Origin: Morella rubra
Lineage: Eukaryota > Streptophyta > Magnoliopsida > Fagales > Myricaceae
Direction: 5' to 3'
Length of the DNA stretch: 64,000 nt
NCBI GenBank assembly: GCA_003952965.2
Contig: CM025854.1
Coordinates: 6,040,617-6,104,616, forward strand
A program made the position numbers and the translations under genes. Below the pieces are notes generated by a model that saw only the letters and a list, made by a program, of their open reading frames with translations, was not told the DNA's origin and did no database searches. Numbering within the stretch: position 1 is the first letter of the stretch; each line of letters starts with the position of its first letter. Below, piece by piece: positions 23,670 to 34,693 of this stretch.

Positions 23670-24085
23670 AAAAAAAAGATGCAAGGAGCTCAAAAGTGAA
23701 GATTCAAGACCATAGAGTATAACCTTGTAACTCTTAGATTCACTTTTGACAAGGATTATGAATAACACTTGCATATCTTTCAAAACAAGCATAAACGTTT
23801 GCCTTTTGTTTTGAAGATTTAAAAATGTTTTTAAGTGGCTTTAAAATATCTCAATTAAACTCCTAAACCTTTTATATACTTATTGGAAGTGTGGGGCTTG
23901 GTAGATATGTAGAGGTGTTTGAAGTGGGGGGAATAATATGGTTTTAAATGACGATCATGTGCTTAAGTTGAGAGTGTCGACGCCTTCACCCTTGGTGTAG
24001 GGTCGAACGATATATCGTTTGAATAGATCCTTTGAGTCTGAATTGTGACTGTTGGTCGGTAACTAATTACTCAAAGAATAGAGCG
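23670..24085 (+). mobile_element. SIRE-like LTR, continuation after the 6.8-kb insertion
   Basis: From AGATGCAAGGAGCTCAAAA the sequence follows the solo LTR at 61530 onwards: GATTCAAGACC, ATAACCTTGTAACTCTTAG, TTGACAAGGATTATGAAT, GATCATGTGCTTAAGTTGAG and GTCGAC. Similarity fades near 24085. The LTR 3' end (ATTCAC..CCTTTTGGGTTG type) is missing. Confidence 0.65.
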
Positions 24086-24880
24086 GTAGTTGCAGCATCA
24101 ACTTTGGGGTCGATTCTTAGGGGGATAGTGAAGAAACAAATTAGAACAAGAAAATTTGAAGGGAAGGATTAATTTAATCACTTGGAAAGTAACTTGATTG
24201 AACTATGATTTAGAAACATAGAATTATAATGGTAAATAATGGTTACTCAAGATTATGGATAGCAAAGCATTGGGAATTTCTCATTCAATCTGTATCAATT
24301 TCTCTTGATTCATTGATTAACACAACTGGGAATTCAACTCCAAAGTCCCCAATTGGAAGATATAGAACTACAAACCAAAACTTAATTCAAAGGTAACCCT
24401 TTGAGAAATCATTCACCACTTTAAACCCATATGAGTTATTATTCTTATTGACATAACCTAATGATGACAATATACCTTGTGGGTAATATTGCAGCAGAAA
24501 ATCAAATCAACAAAATAATAACTTATCTGAAACACAATCATGGACGTTAACCATTCAATAGACAAAGCATGACTGAATCTATGAAGAGAATCATTCCAAG
24601 ATCATTCAGAGATGAGAAAACAAACTAATAACAATTGGAGAATGATAAACAAGAGTTGTATCAATGTGAAGAACAATTACATGAATCAAAAGCAAATAGA
24701 TAATACCATTATTCGTACGAGTTCATCCCTAGCCTTGCTTGGAGATTTAGCTATCCATTCGAGCAAAGAAACTCTCTCCTTAAAAGATAGCTAAAGAAAA
24801 AGAAAAAAAAAAAACCCTCAAAACCTAGCCTCCACGAGCTTAAGAAGTCCTTTTCCACGTCCTCCAAGCTATCTTCCTTC
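24086..24880. other. LTR-retrotransposon-like noncoding relic
   Basis: No coding domain. The block GAGTTCATCCCTAGCCTTGC (24719-24738) followed by GGAGATTTAGCTATCCATTC resembles noncoding sequence of plant Athila-type elements. This attribution is from memory of the family and is weak. Confidence 0.3.
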
Positions 24881-26540
24881 AAAGAAAGAAAATCGTATCC
24901 CAAATCGCACATTCAATGTTCCGATTTACTCCTAAATTTGCATTTTTCTCATAAAATGTTGGATTTGAAGACTGGTTATAGGGTGTCCAAGTTGCTGGTC
25001 GTCGGTTTCGGCTCGTCGCAGATACGAATATTGTATAGTGCACATACCGGACCGGATTGGACGGTTTGGGCCATGACATTTTGGGCCTCTTAGCATTTTT
25101 ATTTTTTTAGGCCTTTTTTGGGGTTTATTTTGGACTTTTTGGGACCATTTTTTTGGTTTCTTTACATCAATTTTTTTTTGCCTATTTTTACATGAAATAT
25201 TTGCTACATTTCAACCAAATTTTGTAAAAATTGTTACATTTGATTTGAAGAAAATACTAAGCTCAAATTAAAGAGTTCTAAATCCTAGTTTTTTTAAGAT
25301 AATAAACCATACATTTAAACTTTAAAGCATACATTTAAAATCAACAAAACAAATAGACATTACAATATAAAGGAAGTCTAAAATAAAAGTATCAAATAAA
25401 ATTTACAAGTAAACTTAATTAGTAATTATAATACACTACTCTATTACAAGCCATAACAAACAACAGAATAATCAAATCAACAAACTAAAAGTATAATTAA
25501 TAATGCATGTAAAAAATATCATTAATGTGTCACTGTCCGTTGTGAATTGTCCATCTCCCATAAAGCTGTAAAAGGAAAAAAATTTACACGTGAGATAATA
25601 AACTATGAACAATATAGTGGGCATTATTATAAAAAATAGATAAAAACTTACCATGAAATAAATTAAATTAGTCTTCAGTTATCTCAAGCCGAGCCACTCG
25701 AGTTAAACATTATTCCTAATAATTTATGATAAATTTCATATCATAAATAACTAAAATTACAATTAAAAAAATTAACACAACTGAAAATATAGGATGTTAT
25801 TTACTGTTCTATTCTCAAGAGACTGAATTCGGCCAGTGTATACCGAATTCGTACTTAATTGGATCTTCACAATTTGGAGAGCAAATAGTGAAATTGGACT
25901 AGAGACAAAGAATACGAAAATGATAATAGGAATATTGGGTTGGAACGGGTAGGACTAGGACTAAGGATATCTTGGCTAGACTCTAAATCAATTATAAGAG
26001 ACATGGTATTAGACGGTGTTCCATGACCCTCTATGGTTGGTTTAGATTGATTATCCATCTAGCAAAAGTGAACAAACAATGCATCAAAATATACTCCAAT
26101 GTCACAATATATACTAAATTACTAATAACTAAATGTGATATACTAAACAAGCAAATATCAACAAATTTAAGAAAATATCATCAATTATATCCAATCAGCC
26201 CATCTCGACAGTTTTACAACACAAATTCTTACAATTTGATGTTTCAATCAAGCCCTATCCTCAAGTTTTCAAACAACTATTCTAAAATACTACAATTATA
26301 GTGAATCTATAATAAATAATTAACTAAAAAAGTGAACAAATTTTTACCTCAATGCAATGCACTGACTTCAAACACAACTTCAAAACTCACAATCTCGTAA
26401 CTTGCACTAAAAAAATTAAATAGTAAATACAAACTAATACGCCAATATCAAGCTTCAAATACAATGTTATCCAAAGTATATAACACATTAACACTATAAT
26501 GACAAGTGACAACAATATGAACATAGCATATGAAGGGAAA
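24881..26540. other. AT-rich intergenic sequence; no gene recognised
   Basis: No convincing coding frame. An ACCGGACCGG motif near 25046 recurs, diverged and inverted, in the palindrome at 27045-27180, so part of this region may be related to the same element. The 26023-26301 ORF is AT-rich with no known domain. Confidence 0.4.
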
Positions 26541-26559
26541 AAACTAAAAAGATATTGAA

Positions 26560-27560
26560 CTTACTGATGTTAAAAAAAAAAGGAAGAAGGGAAAAAATAA
26601 TTCAGACGCTGTAAGGTGTGGAAGGAGGGAAGGAGAAGCTGAGCTGGAGTGGAGGGGGAAGGGGTCGTGAGGTGGAGGGAAGGATGGAGGAGGACGCACG
26701 TGGAGGGGAGGGAAGGGAGCCGTGAGGTTGAGGGGAGAACCTGGAGGAACGTGAGGGAGGAGGGAGGCGGAAAAGGAGAGCCGAGGGAGGAGGGGAGAGC
26801 AGGGAGGGGGAGGATATAGTTTTCTAAATAGATAGAGGGGGGGTGGAGAAAAGTTGGGGGTGTGTGGCGCCAAAAGAATATATTTTTATGTAAAGCTCGC
26901 ATTTGGGGGGGGGGCCTGAAAAGAAGGTTGTGGGGGCGCCGCGCAGGTCTATATTTCATCAGTTGCATTTTTTTTTTTTAAACAGGTTTGGAGTGATATA
27001 CTTCCGGTCCATGTTCAGTTTTCAGAGTACGTGTGAGCGCGAAACCGGACCGGGTACAATGCCGGTTTCCAGCCAGTAAATCTGGTATCAAAAATTGATC
27101 TCAAAACAATAACGGAGAGAAAGAGAATTTTTTGAATACCAGATTTACTGGTCTGGAACGGTGTACCCCGGTCCGGTTTCGGGTTACTATATGAAACTGA
27201 AACTGAACAGAGTATATACTCCAAACGGTTTAAAAAAAAAATCACAGGATGAATTAGACCTGCGGTGCCCCCCCGCCCCACCTTCTCTTCTCTGCCCCCC
27301 GCCCAAATGCGAGTTTACATTAAAAAAAATAATATATCTTGACGCGCACACACCCCCTATAATCCCTTTCTCATAGCCAACTCCCTCTATGTATTTTTTC
27401 AGAAAACTAATTCCTCCCGTCCTCGCTGCCTCCCCATCNNNNNNNNNNNNNNNNNNNNNNNNNNNNNNNNNNNNNNNNNNNNNNNNNNNNNNNNNNNNNN
27501 NNNNNNNNNNNNNNNNNNNNNNNNNNNNNNNNNNNNNTCTTACGTTGTTTTCTTTCTTTT
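26560..27560. repeat. ~1-kb imperfect palindrome (foldback or MITE-like)
   Basis: Left arm 26560-26960 is purine-rich and G-rich on the plus strand. The right arm from 27256 is its pyrimidine-rich reverse counterpart (for example GTTTTCTAAATAGATAGAGG on the left against CCTCTATGTATTTTTTCAGAA on the right in reverse sense, and GCGCAGGTC against GACCTGCGG). The centre holds a tight hairpin: CCAGTAAATCTGGTAT at 27073-27088 pairs exactly with ATACCAGATTTACTGG at 27137-27152, flanked by CCGGACCGG/CCGGTCCGG. The proline-rich ORFs on the minus strand are low complexity. Element class is unknown; no TSD found. Confidence 0.7.
27439..27537. other. Assembly gap (99 N)
   Basis: A run of 99 N lies in the right arm of the palindrome. 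The ORF translated across it is an artefact. Confidence 0.99.
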
Positions 27561-27969
27561 CCTTTTTCTTTTATTTTGTGTTTTGGTTTCGTCTAACTCC
27601 ATCTAGTTTCTATAGAAGTTAAGGAACAACTTCTATAAAAATTTAAAGAACTGTCACAATGGACTTGGAGCTATCCCACTCAATAAATGATTGTTCATCA
27701 CGGGTCTCTGAAAGAAACTATAGTTCAGAGTAAGAATAAAACTAGGAAGAGTTTATAAGAATATTCATCCACATGCCAAGACTAAAATGTGCCCTAGGCA
27801 ATAGATCCCAAGATCACCCCATTTCAAGAACTGAAAGGGATCGACTATGTGATATAACGCAGCAACATACGGAAATAATCGATACAAAAACATGGATCAC
27901 CTGCTGTTACTGCGGCTGAGGTTGCTCCCTCTGGCGCTTGGGAACAAAAACCGTTTCCAAACACAAAAT
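27538..27969. other. No gene recognised
   Basis: T-rich start after the gap, then mixed sequence with no domain. A short minus-strand frame, TVFVPKRQREQPQPQ and stop (about 27918-27970), is open but too short to assign. Confidence 0.4.
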
Positions 27970-28740
27970 TGCCCCCAAAAAGATTCATATACTTCCAGAA
28001 TTATTTTTTCATGTCATCATTAACCTCAATTTCTATAACAAGAGAAACACACTAACTAAAAATGCTTCCACAAAAACCCAGAAACACAATTCTTACTGAT
28101 TTTTTTCAAAACATGTTTTTATTAAACTCCACTGCGTTCACAAACACTACCTCTTTATTTGGTGGCATGATGTTCTACGTGAATCCGCCTTGGAAGGACT
28201 TCAGTTAGAATTAGTACCTGGGTCCTATTGCTATAGTAGGTTTTAGAATTTTAAAAAAAAAAATCCTAAAATTTTCTCTTTTCAAACAAGTTTTTTTTAT
28301 GGAGGTCATACCACTCTCACAAACACCCATAAAAACACATAAAAATGTCATCTCTATGATTATAAACAGGTAGAAGGTTTTTCCTTTCCCAACACATCTT
28401 AAATGGCATAGATTTGAGTTATAAATAATGTAAGAATGTATATGACATGTTTATCCTACATGTATATCTAATTCTAGTACAAATTTTATGCTTATATTTT
28501 ACATATGCACATGTTCTATACGTTTAATATAGATATATTTTATGATTGCATCTATAATTCAATTATTGTGCTTATACTTTACATGTGCATATGTTATGGT
28601 GCATAGATTATATATCATAATTGCTTTACACCTTGGATATGTATATGACCCATATTTTTTGGCATATATGATCCATTTCTTATCAAGATAGGTTGTTCCT
28701 ATAGATTTGTCTGTATACACGTCATAGAACTCCATGACAC
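27970..28740. repeat. Duplicated segment A, left block
   Basis: Matches 53100-54215, allowing for a MITE in the latter. Shared landmarks are AAGATTCATATACTTCC, GGTGGCATGATGTTCTACGT, CCTATTGCTATAGTAGG and GACCCATATTTTTTGGCATA. It includes a 45-bp stretch resembling plant mitochondrial COX3 (28158-28200, plus strand). The downstream end at 28740 is where B has the copia element. Confidence 0.85.
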
Positions 28741-29193
28741 ATCATAAAGCACATTTTCGTGGATTATCTTTTTTAATAATAATTATTGAATGTTATGGTT
28801 GATTCATCTCTTTTTAATTTAAAATTTTATTCATACTTGAGTTCGAGTTTGGTTCGAACTTGGCTCATTTATATTACTCCAATCAAGCTCAAACAAAGTT
28901 CAAACATTGCTAATATTACTCAAGTAGACCACAAACATGCTTTTCAAGCTTGAGGTTGAGCACAAGCCTAAATATATGATTTTTTAGCCAAGCCCGAACT
29001 CCGTTCAGCTCGTTCGCAAACCAAATTCTCAACATCTCATCTACCAATTGCTTAGACTTGTTAATCATCATAAAAAGGCAATATGTTACCCTAGATAAAA
29101 TAAAGACACATCCTGTGGTCCCAGGGCGTGACCGGGGGGGAAGGAGGGAGGGAGCGCTTTTGAATGTAAACAACAATTAAATAGTCATATCAC

Positions 29194-29321
29194 CTGAACT
29201 GAGAAATATGCCAGGAACCATAAAAATGAAGGGCATCCCATTGCTCTTCTTTCTTTCTGGAAGAGTGAAATTTGATCCATATAGCTCCTTCCTGAGAGAG
29301 GTTGTGGCAATGGAGGAGGCA
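29194..29321 (-). CDS. OXA-like gene, exon 3
   Basis: 128 bp, starting after a CTCAAAG acceptor and ending CAG before GTGATATG. It encodes LPPPLPQPLSGRSYMDQISL through FLAYFSVQ, open throughout and ending in phase 0. The paralogous exon at 58871-58998 has the same length and borders. The minus-strand ORF at 29177-29464 overlaps in a different frame and is a shadow. Confidence 0.8.
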
Positions 29322-32300
29322 CTTTGAGATATGCATATAAGAGTCAAAGAAAATTTTTTGTAAGAATAATGAAAAAACAACGAGCAAGATGATGATTGTG
29401 TTAGAATACCATACAAATGACACAACAAATCCTCATAAATGAAACTAAAGGTAGAAGACATCATTAGAGCATCAGTGTTCGCAACTGTGAAATAATCATA
29501 TAGCCAATGGTGCTGAAATTATACAATGGTACTAGTACCGATAGAAACTTCAATTACAACCATTATAGAAGCATATTGTACAATTAATAACCTATATCTT
29601 TAAAAATGAAATCCTTGCAATTCCCCCCTTCCCCCAGCTCAAAGGAATTAAAAGAAAAAAGCTCCTGCACCTAACATGTTTTTTTTTCAGGGATATCACT
29701 CCCACGCAGACCAATGTAGCAAGAGACATAGTTAATGCACAATCATAGATGAAAGAAAGAAAAATAAAAGGATCAGACAGATTGGAGAAACTAATTTTAA
29801 GGTTAGTGTCAGACCCCGATATTTGAAGCATAGTACTATCTCCAAAATGCAAGTAAACAAAGCACCTAAGTACTGTAAAAGGCAACATTATTATTCTCTA
29901 TTCTGTCCCACACCATACAATGTCAATTATACTCAACACGCCAAAAAATCTCGTCTCCAGCACATCTCACACTTTCTATGGAATAGAGTACAGAAGCTGG
30001 TTTTGACATTATCAGATTGCAACTGAACTAAAAATTTGTAAGACGTATTTGATGGCTACAGAAAACTACATTGTAACTACAAAAGCTGGCTTCACACAAC
30101 CACTTGGCCTACAAATAGTAATGAAATTCTCACAATAATAACCCACAACGAAGTCCCTCATCTAGCCCCCAGGTACTAGGGCTGCACAAAGGATGGTTCA
30201 CAAATAAATACATTTTCACCATTAAAAGTAGACGCAGGAACCTAGCACTAAGCTAGGTTGATGTTCGGCTAGAAAGAAAAATTCACTATTTCCAGTGAAT
30301 ATTTTGCAAGCAAAAAAATTTACAACCAAACATCCAAAATTTCAAAATATCAACACAAACTCCAGCAGTTTTTACAAAAACTCCAATAACCTTAAAAAAA
30401 AAAAAAAATCAATCAATCTCCTCTAATCTTTATACTTTTCACCAAACTCCAATATTATTTTTCACCAAACTCCATATTTTTTATTAAAAAATTTCATCAA
30501 ATCATCTCTTTCTACATCTTTTTACAAACTCCAATAAAAATCAATTTATAATCAAATATCTTTAAAAAATTTTCATTAACTTGTTACAAACCCCAATAAA
30601 ACTTCAATCCACCTAAATATTCACAACGTTATCAAATTTTCTACAAATTTTAAGTATTTTTTGCAACTAAACATCACCTAGGTTACTTGAATAGTTGTTG
30701 AAATGGGTTCAATACTTAAGGATTACAGGTCATTTAACATTTATAGCTCTACCTACGAGGATTTGGCGGAAAAAGCATAGGGCAAGATTCTATCTTATTC
30801 TTCAAAATCCAAATTCATTAGCTCTCTTAAAGCATTGAGGGTGTGATTACCTTTGTCCTCTGATGTGTGATTGAATAAAAAACCTAACTTTGTGTCCATG
30901 GAGTTCATCCTTTCTTTATCTCATTCAATTTGCTACGTTTTAACCACAGGCATTAAATTCCTTCAAAATTCCATTTTTTCTGCAATCCAATCATCCCTGA
31001 GTCCTTAAACATAAAGCCCCATTCAAAATGCAGGTAAATTCTCATAAATAAATCTTATTTAGAGCCGAATTCCTAAAAGCACCCATGTCAACTACAATCC
31101 TCATTGACACAAGAACGGAGCAAGCATCTATGAAAAACATCCTGACACAAAGTAAACCACACAAATCTGAGGTTGAAGAGAATTTCGAGTTAATAAGTGC
31201 ACCTGATTCCCGCAAGAAATCATAGAGAAAATAAACGCAAACACAAATGATGGTACAAGGAATTCTAGGGCTTCTTTTATTGTTCTATTATTGTCAGTGT
31301 GGGAGCTACTCTATCTCAGCATTTTTTGGCATCGGTAATATTTTTCGAATCTGTGACATGTCATCCAACAAGTCCGACACTTTCTTTGTCAGCTTCAATG
31401 GAAAGAATTACTCGGCTTGGGCATTTCAGTTCCAAATCTTTGTCACTGACAAAGATTTATAGGGTCATTTTGATGGCAGTAATCTTGCTCTGGACAAAGC
31501 TAAAGAAAAGGAGCAACATGCCAAATAGGTAGTCAAGGATACTCGAGTCATGTCATGGATTCTCGGGTCTGTTGAGCCCAATATTCTTCTGAATCTTCAG
31601 CTGTCCAAAACAACTCTCAAATATAGACCTACTTGAAGAAGCTCTATAGGCAAACAAATATTTCCAGACGATATCAATTAGAGCTTGAATTAATCCAATC
31701 TCACACAGGACAACCTCTCCAAAAAGTTCTGCCATTATAGTAGATTCACTTGAATATATTTTCACCGCTCTAAGGGTGAGGTCTTCTCGGTGTTCAAGAT
31801 TTTTTGTGCTCATCTCGAAACTCAATTTTCTGCTAAGATAAAAGTTCCGCATTCTGGCAATGGGGATTGAGTGCATATATAATGTTTTTCAGGAATTCCT
31901 TCAAACTAAAAGAACCATTTATCAGCGATCTTACCCATCCACACCACAACAAAATGGTGTAGCTGAGAGAAAGAATCATCACCTCCTAGATGTTGTCCAC
32001 ACTTTTCTCCTTAGTCATCCGTGCCACCTCACTTCTAGTGGGAAGCCCTGTCCACGGCTGTCCACCTTATCAACCGCTTACATTCTCCATCCTTGGGCAA
32101 TATATCTCCTTTCCTCGTTTATTTGATCAAGCTCCACAGTATTCTAATCTTTGTACTTTTGGTTGTGTGTGCTTTGTTCATCTTCCAGATCACAAACGCA
32201 CTAAACTCATAGCTCAATCGGTCAAATTTGTTTTCCTTGGCTATTCTGTTTCTCAAAAGGGATTTATTTGTTATTATCCTCACCTTAGTAAAGCTCGTAT

Positions 32301-34457
32301 CTCCAGAAATGTGATTTTTGTGGAAAATTAGTAATTTTTTCACCACTCATTGTGATCACACTTTTCCATAACAATCTATTTTCCCTCTATTTTCTGACTC
32401 TCCTATAGATCCTCCCAATACAAAGACTCTCATAGTGTATCGCAGACGTTTCCCACCTGCATCAGATCCTCATATAGCTCCCCCAGAGCCTCCTCTTTAT
32501 CATTCCTCAGCTGTTGGTCCTGTTTCAGCTTCCACCAATGCAATTGCACCTTTCAGATAGAGCACTCAGGTTCGAAGACCCCCCCCCCCCGGATTGGTTT
32601 GGTTTTTCCTTTCCTTTATCCTTGACAGCCACTTTCTATTCCTTCATCTTATAAACAGACCAGGGAACATAAGTGCTGGCAGAAAGCAATGGACGCAGAG
32701 CTCCAAGCACTTAAAGAAAATCAAACTTGGAACATTGTGGCCTGTCCTTCATCTGTGAAACCAATTGGTAGTAAATGGGTATTCTCTATCAAGCTTCGGT
32801 CGAACGAATCTTTAGCCCGCTACAAGGCCCGATTTGTGGCTTTTAGAAATAAACAAGAATATGGTCTGGACTATGATGAGATTTTCTCACTTGTGGCCAA
32901 GATGACCACTATTCGAACAATTATTGGCCCTTACATCAAATGGATGTCAAGAACACTATCTTACATGGAGATCTCAAGGAATAAGTTTACATGAAACTTC
33001 CTTCCGGTATGCCTATCTCTTCTCCCAATGATGTGTGCAAATTAAAGCATTCTCTATATGGTTTGAAGCAGGCACCACAAGCATGGTTTGATAAATTCCG
33101 CAACACTATACGTGGCTTCTCATTCACCGAAAGTCAATATAATTCGTCTTTATTTCTTCAAAAGACTGCTAATGATATAGTTCTTCTTCTTGTCTACGTG
33201 GAAGACATTATAATTATTGGTTCTGATCTTGGTGCCATTTCTAAGCTTCAACATCTGTTACAACATACTATTTTTTTTTTTTTAAAGAAAGAACTAGCCA
33301 GATATATTCACACAATTGAAGCAAGCAATCTTCATACCATCTAGATCAACAGTAAGAAGCATCAAAATGACCATGTAGATCCACATATTGCAGAGCTTGA
33401 GCAACGTGATAAACAGAAAAATAGTTCAAAGTGTGACTCCAATGACTAGTTAAGAAGGAAAACCAAAAAAAATTACAAAACCCAAATCATAATCTGGAAC
33501 ATATATATAGTTAACAAAGATTGGCAACTCACATTTAGGGAATGCTTCTCCAATCCTCTTCAACTTGTTGAGTTGCAAAATTAATAGAGGGAACAGTGCA
33601 ACTCTAAGAGCCAAAGTGGAGGAAGCGATAACTATCCACCTGGAGTGTTATCCAAAACACATAAAACAACACCATGAATATCTGTACATAACCAATAGCT
33701 AAGGGAAAGCCAAAACTTTTGTTGACAGAAAATCAGATTATCAGTACAGCCAACTTTATGACTACATTCAAATAGCTTCTGAAGTAGTAGTAAGGTTTAA
33801 TTGCTCGTCATAAAATAACCTCAGTTCAAATATTTATGATGACAATTTTCAAATAGAGAAGGGCTTTCTTGGTTTTTATATTTGGCCGGGGCGTAAAGTT
33901 AAAAAATCGGCGATTTTTTCATATTTATGTGGTGCTAAAACGTAAAGGTCAAATAAATAAAAAATGTCATTGCCTGAAAACAAAGAAAATCAAAGTTTTT
34001 TCTAGTCCCAAAAACCAACAGACGTAAAAGAAATGAACGTTCACCAAGGGAGTCCAGTGAGGTCGTGGTAACCATCGAGAAACGAAATCACAGCACGCAC
34101 CGGAAGAGCGGAATCGTCGACAGTAACATCAGGCAGTACACCCATCACTCCACCTGATCCTTCATTTATAATCTCTGACTCGGTCGGCAACTGGGCATCC
34201 GGGTCAGCACTGAGTAGCCCGAACTCGAAATCATCAGGTGAACGCGAGGAGAAAGCTCGGGACTGGAAAAGGCCGAGAGAAGCGAGACGGCTGGCGGGAG
34301 GGGAAAACCGGGGTTTGCGAGTGCAGGAGGGATGCGAAGGTGGGGAAAGAGAATTAGGATCGGGAAGGAGGTGAAAGAGACGCGCGGTGGAGAAAAAGGG
34401 GAGGCGAGAAGAGGCGGGACAGCGACGGAGGAGGGAGAAGAGCTTGGAACTTGCCAT
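29194..34457 (-). CDS. Oxa1/YidC-family insertase gene (plant OXA2/ALB3-like), exons 1-3, 3' part not found
   Basis: Oxa1/YidC proteins insert polytopic proteins into the mitochondrial inner membrane or thylakoid. Exon 1 is 34045-34457, exon 2 33533-33639, exon 3 29194-29321 (minus strand). GT/AG borders and phases join to 216 open residues: a Ser/Arg-rich targeting-like N-terminus (MASSKLFSLLRRCPASSRLP), then FLDGYHDLTGLPW, TLALRVALFPLLILQLNKLK, and LPPPLPQPLSGRSYMDQISL ending GCPSFLWFLAYFSVQ. Order and wording match plant OXA2-type proteins (family knowledge). The following exon (normally beginning VPCFLLWM) is not seen down to 27600; the protein is usually well over twice this length. Intron 2 (4.2 kb) contains a copia relic and a MITE. 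Either the gene is truncated or its 3' exons lie beyond other insertions. A paralogue lies at 58871-63934. Confidence 0.8.
30259..30677. mobile_element. MITE in intron 2 of the OXA-like gene
   Basis: 419 bp flanked by CTAGGT on both sides (30253-30258, 30678-30683). Ends are inverted: TGATGTTCGGCT at the left, and GTGATGTTTAGTT as reverse complement of the right. Segment B has a single uninterrupted AAGCTAGGTTACTTG at the corresponding place (about 61193-61207), an empty site. It is AT-rich with no ORF. A similar AT-rich sequence lies at 35440-35832. Confidence 0.7.
31276..33285 (+). pseudogene. Ty1/copia retrotransposon relic (copy A), no LTRs
   Basis: Plus-strand pieces in order: gag N-terminus (FNGKNYSAWAFQFQIFV), gag continuation with stops (31440-31640), a large internal deletion, integrase (YPSTPQQNGVAERKNH, FGCVCFVHLPDHKRTKL), a linker with a C-run at 32579-32590, then reverse transcriptase (GSKWVFSIKLRSNESLARYK, LKHSLYGLKQAPQAWFDKF). 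The catalytic box reads YVEDII (33195-33212) instead of YVDD. RNase H and both LTRs are missing, and the relic stops in a poly(T) tract near 33285 where segment homology resumes. It lies in intron 2 of the OXA-like gene, opposite in strand. Family is the same as the copy at 54235-58596, but the site differs, so it is an independent insertion. Confidence 0.8.
33533..33639 (-). CDS. OXA-like gene, exon 2
   Basis: 107 bp between a TCCAG acceptor and a GTGAGT donor. The frame with exon 1 gives W-W-I-V-I-A-S-S then TLALRVALFPLLILQLNKLK and RIGEAFPK, the first conserved membrane segment and following basic loop of Oxa1/YidC proteins. It is duplicated at 63828-63934. Confidence 0.85.
34045..34457 (-). 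CDS. OXA-like gene, exon 1 with targeting sequence
   Basis: Open from the ATG at 34457. The N-terminal ~85 residues are rich in Ser, Arg, Pro and Leu and poor in acidic residues, as in a mitochondrial or plastid presequence. A Ser/Asp/Glu linker and the conserved LDGYHDLTGLPW follow. The donor is TG|GTGAAC at 34045/34044. The alternative upstream ORF starting at 34590 overlaps in another frame and is a shadow. The Mutator-like element begins 237 bp upstream of the start codon. Confidence 0.8.
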
Positions 34458-34693
34458 CTGACATGTCAGTGAAGAAGAGAATAGGGTACAACCGGTATAG
34501 TCCTCGCAAGGTCGGGTGGTACGTGGTTTTGAATTTCCTCGAGGCTGAGAGTTTCGAGCGTTGGCCGGGAGCGCAGAGAATAATTAACATATTATTTTAA
34601 GGTTGCAGGGTAGTTGGAAAGTATCCGCGGTTACAAGGTATAAAATAAACATTTAGGGTTTGGGAAATCAAAATTTTAATCTCCAAAATTTTA

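Noticed and set aside
26544-26968. Proline/serine-rich minus-strand ORFs of 109 and 132 residues
   Set aside because: They are the complement of the purine-rich palindrome arm; low complexity, no domain, no start context.
27389-27622. ORF spanning the N run
   Set aside because: Translation across an assembly gap is meaningless.
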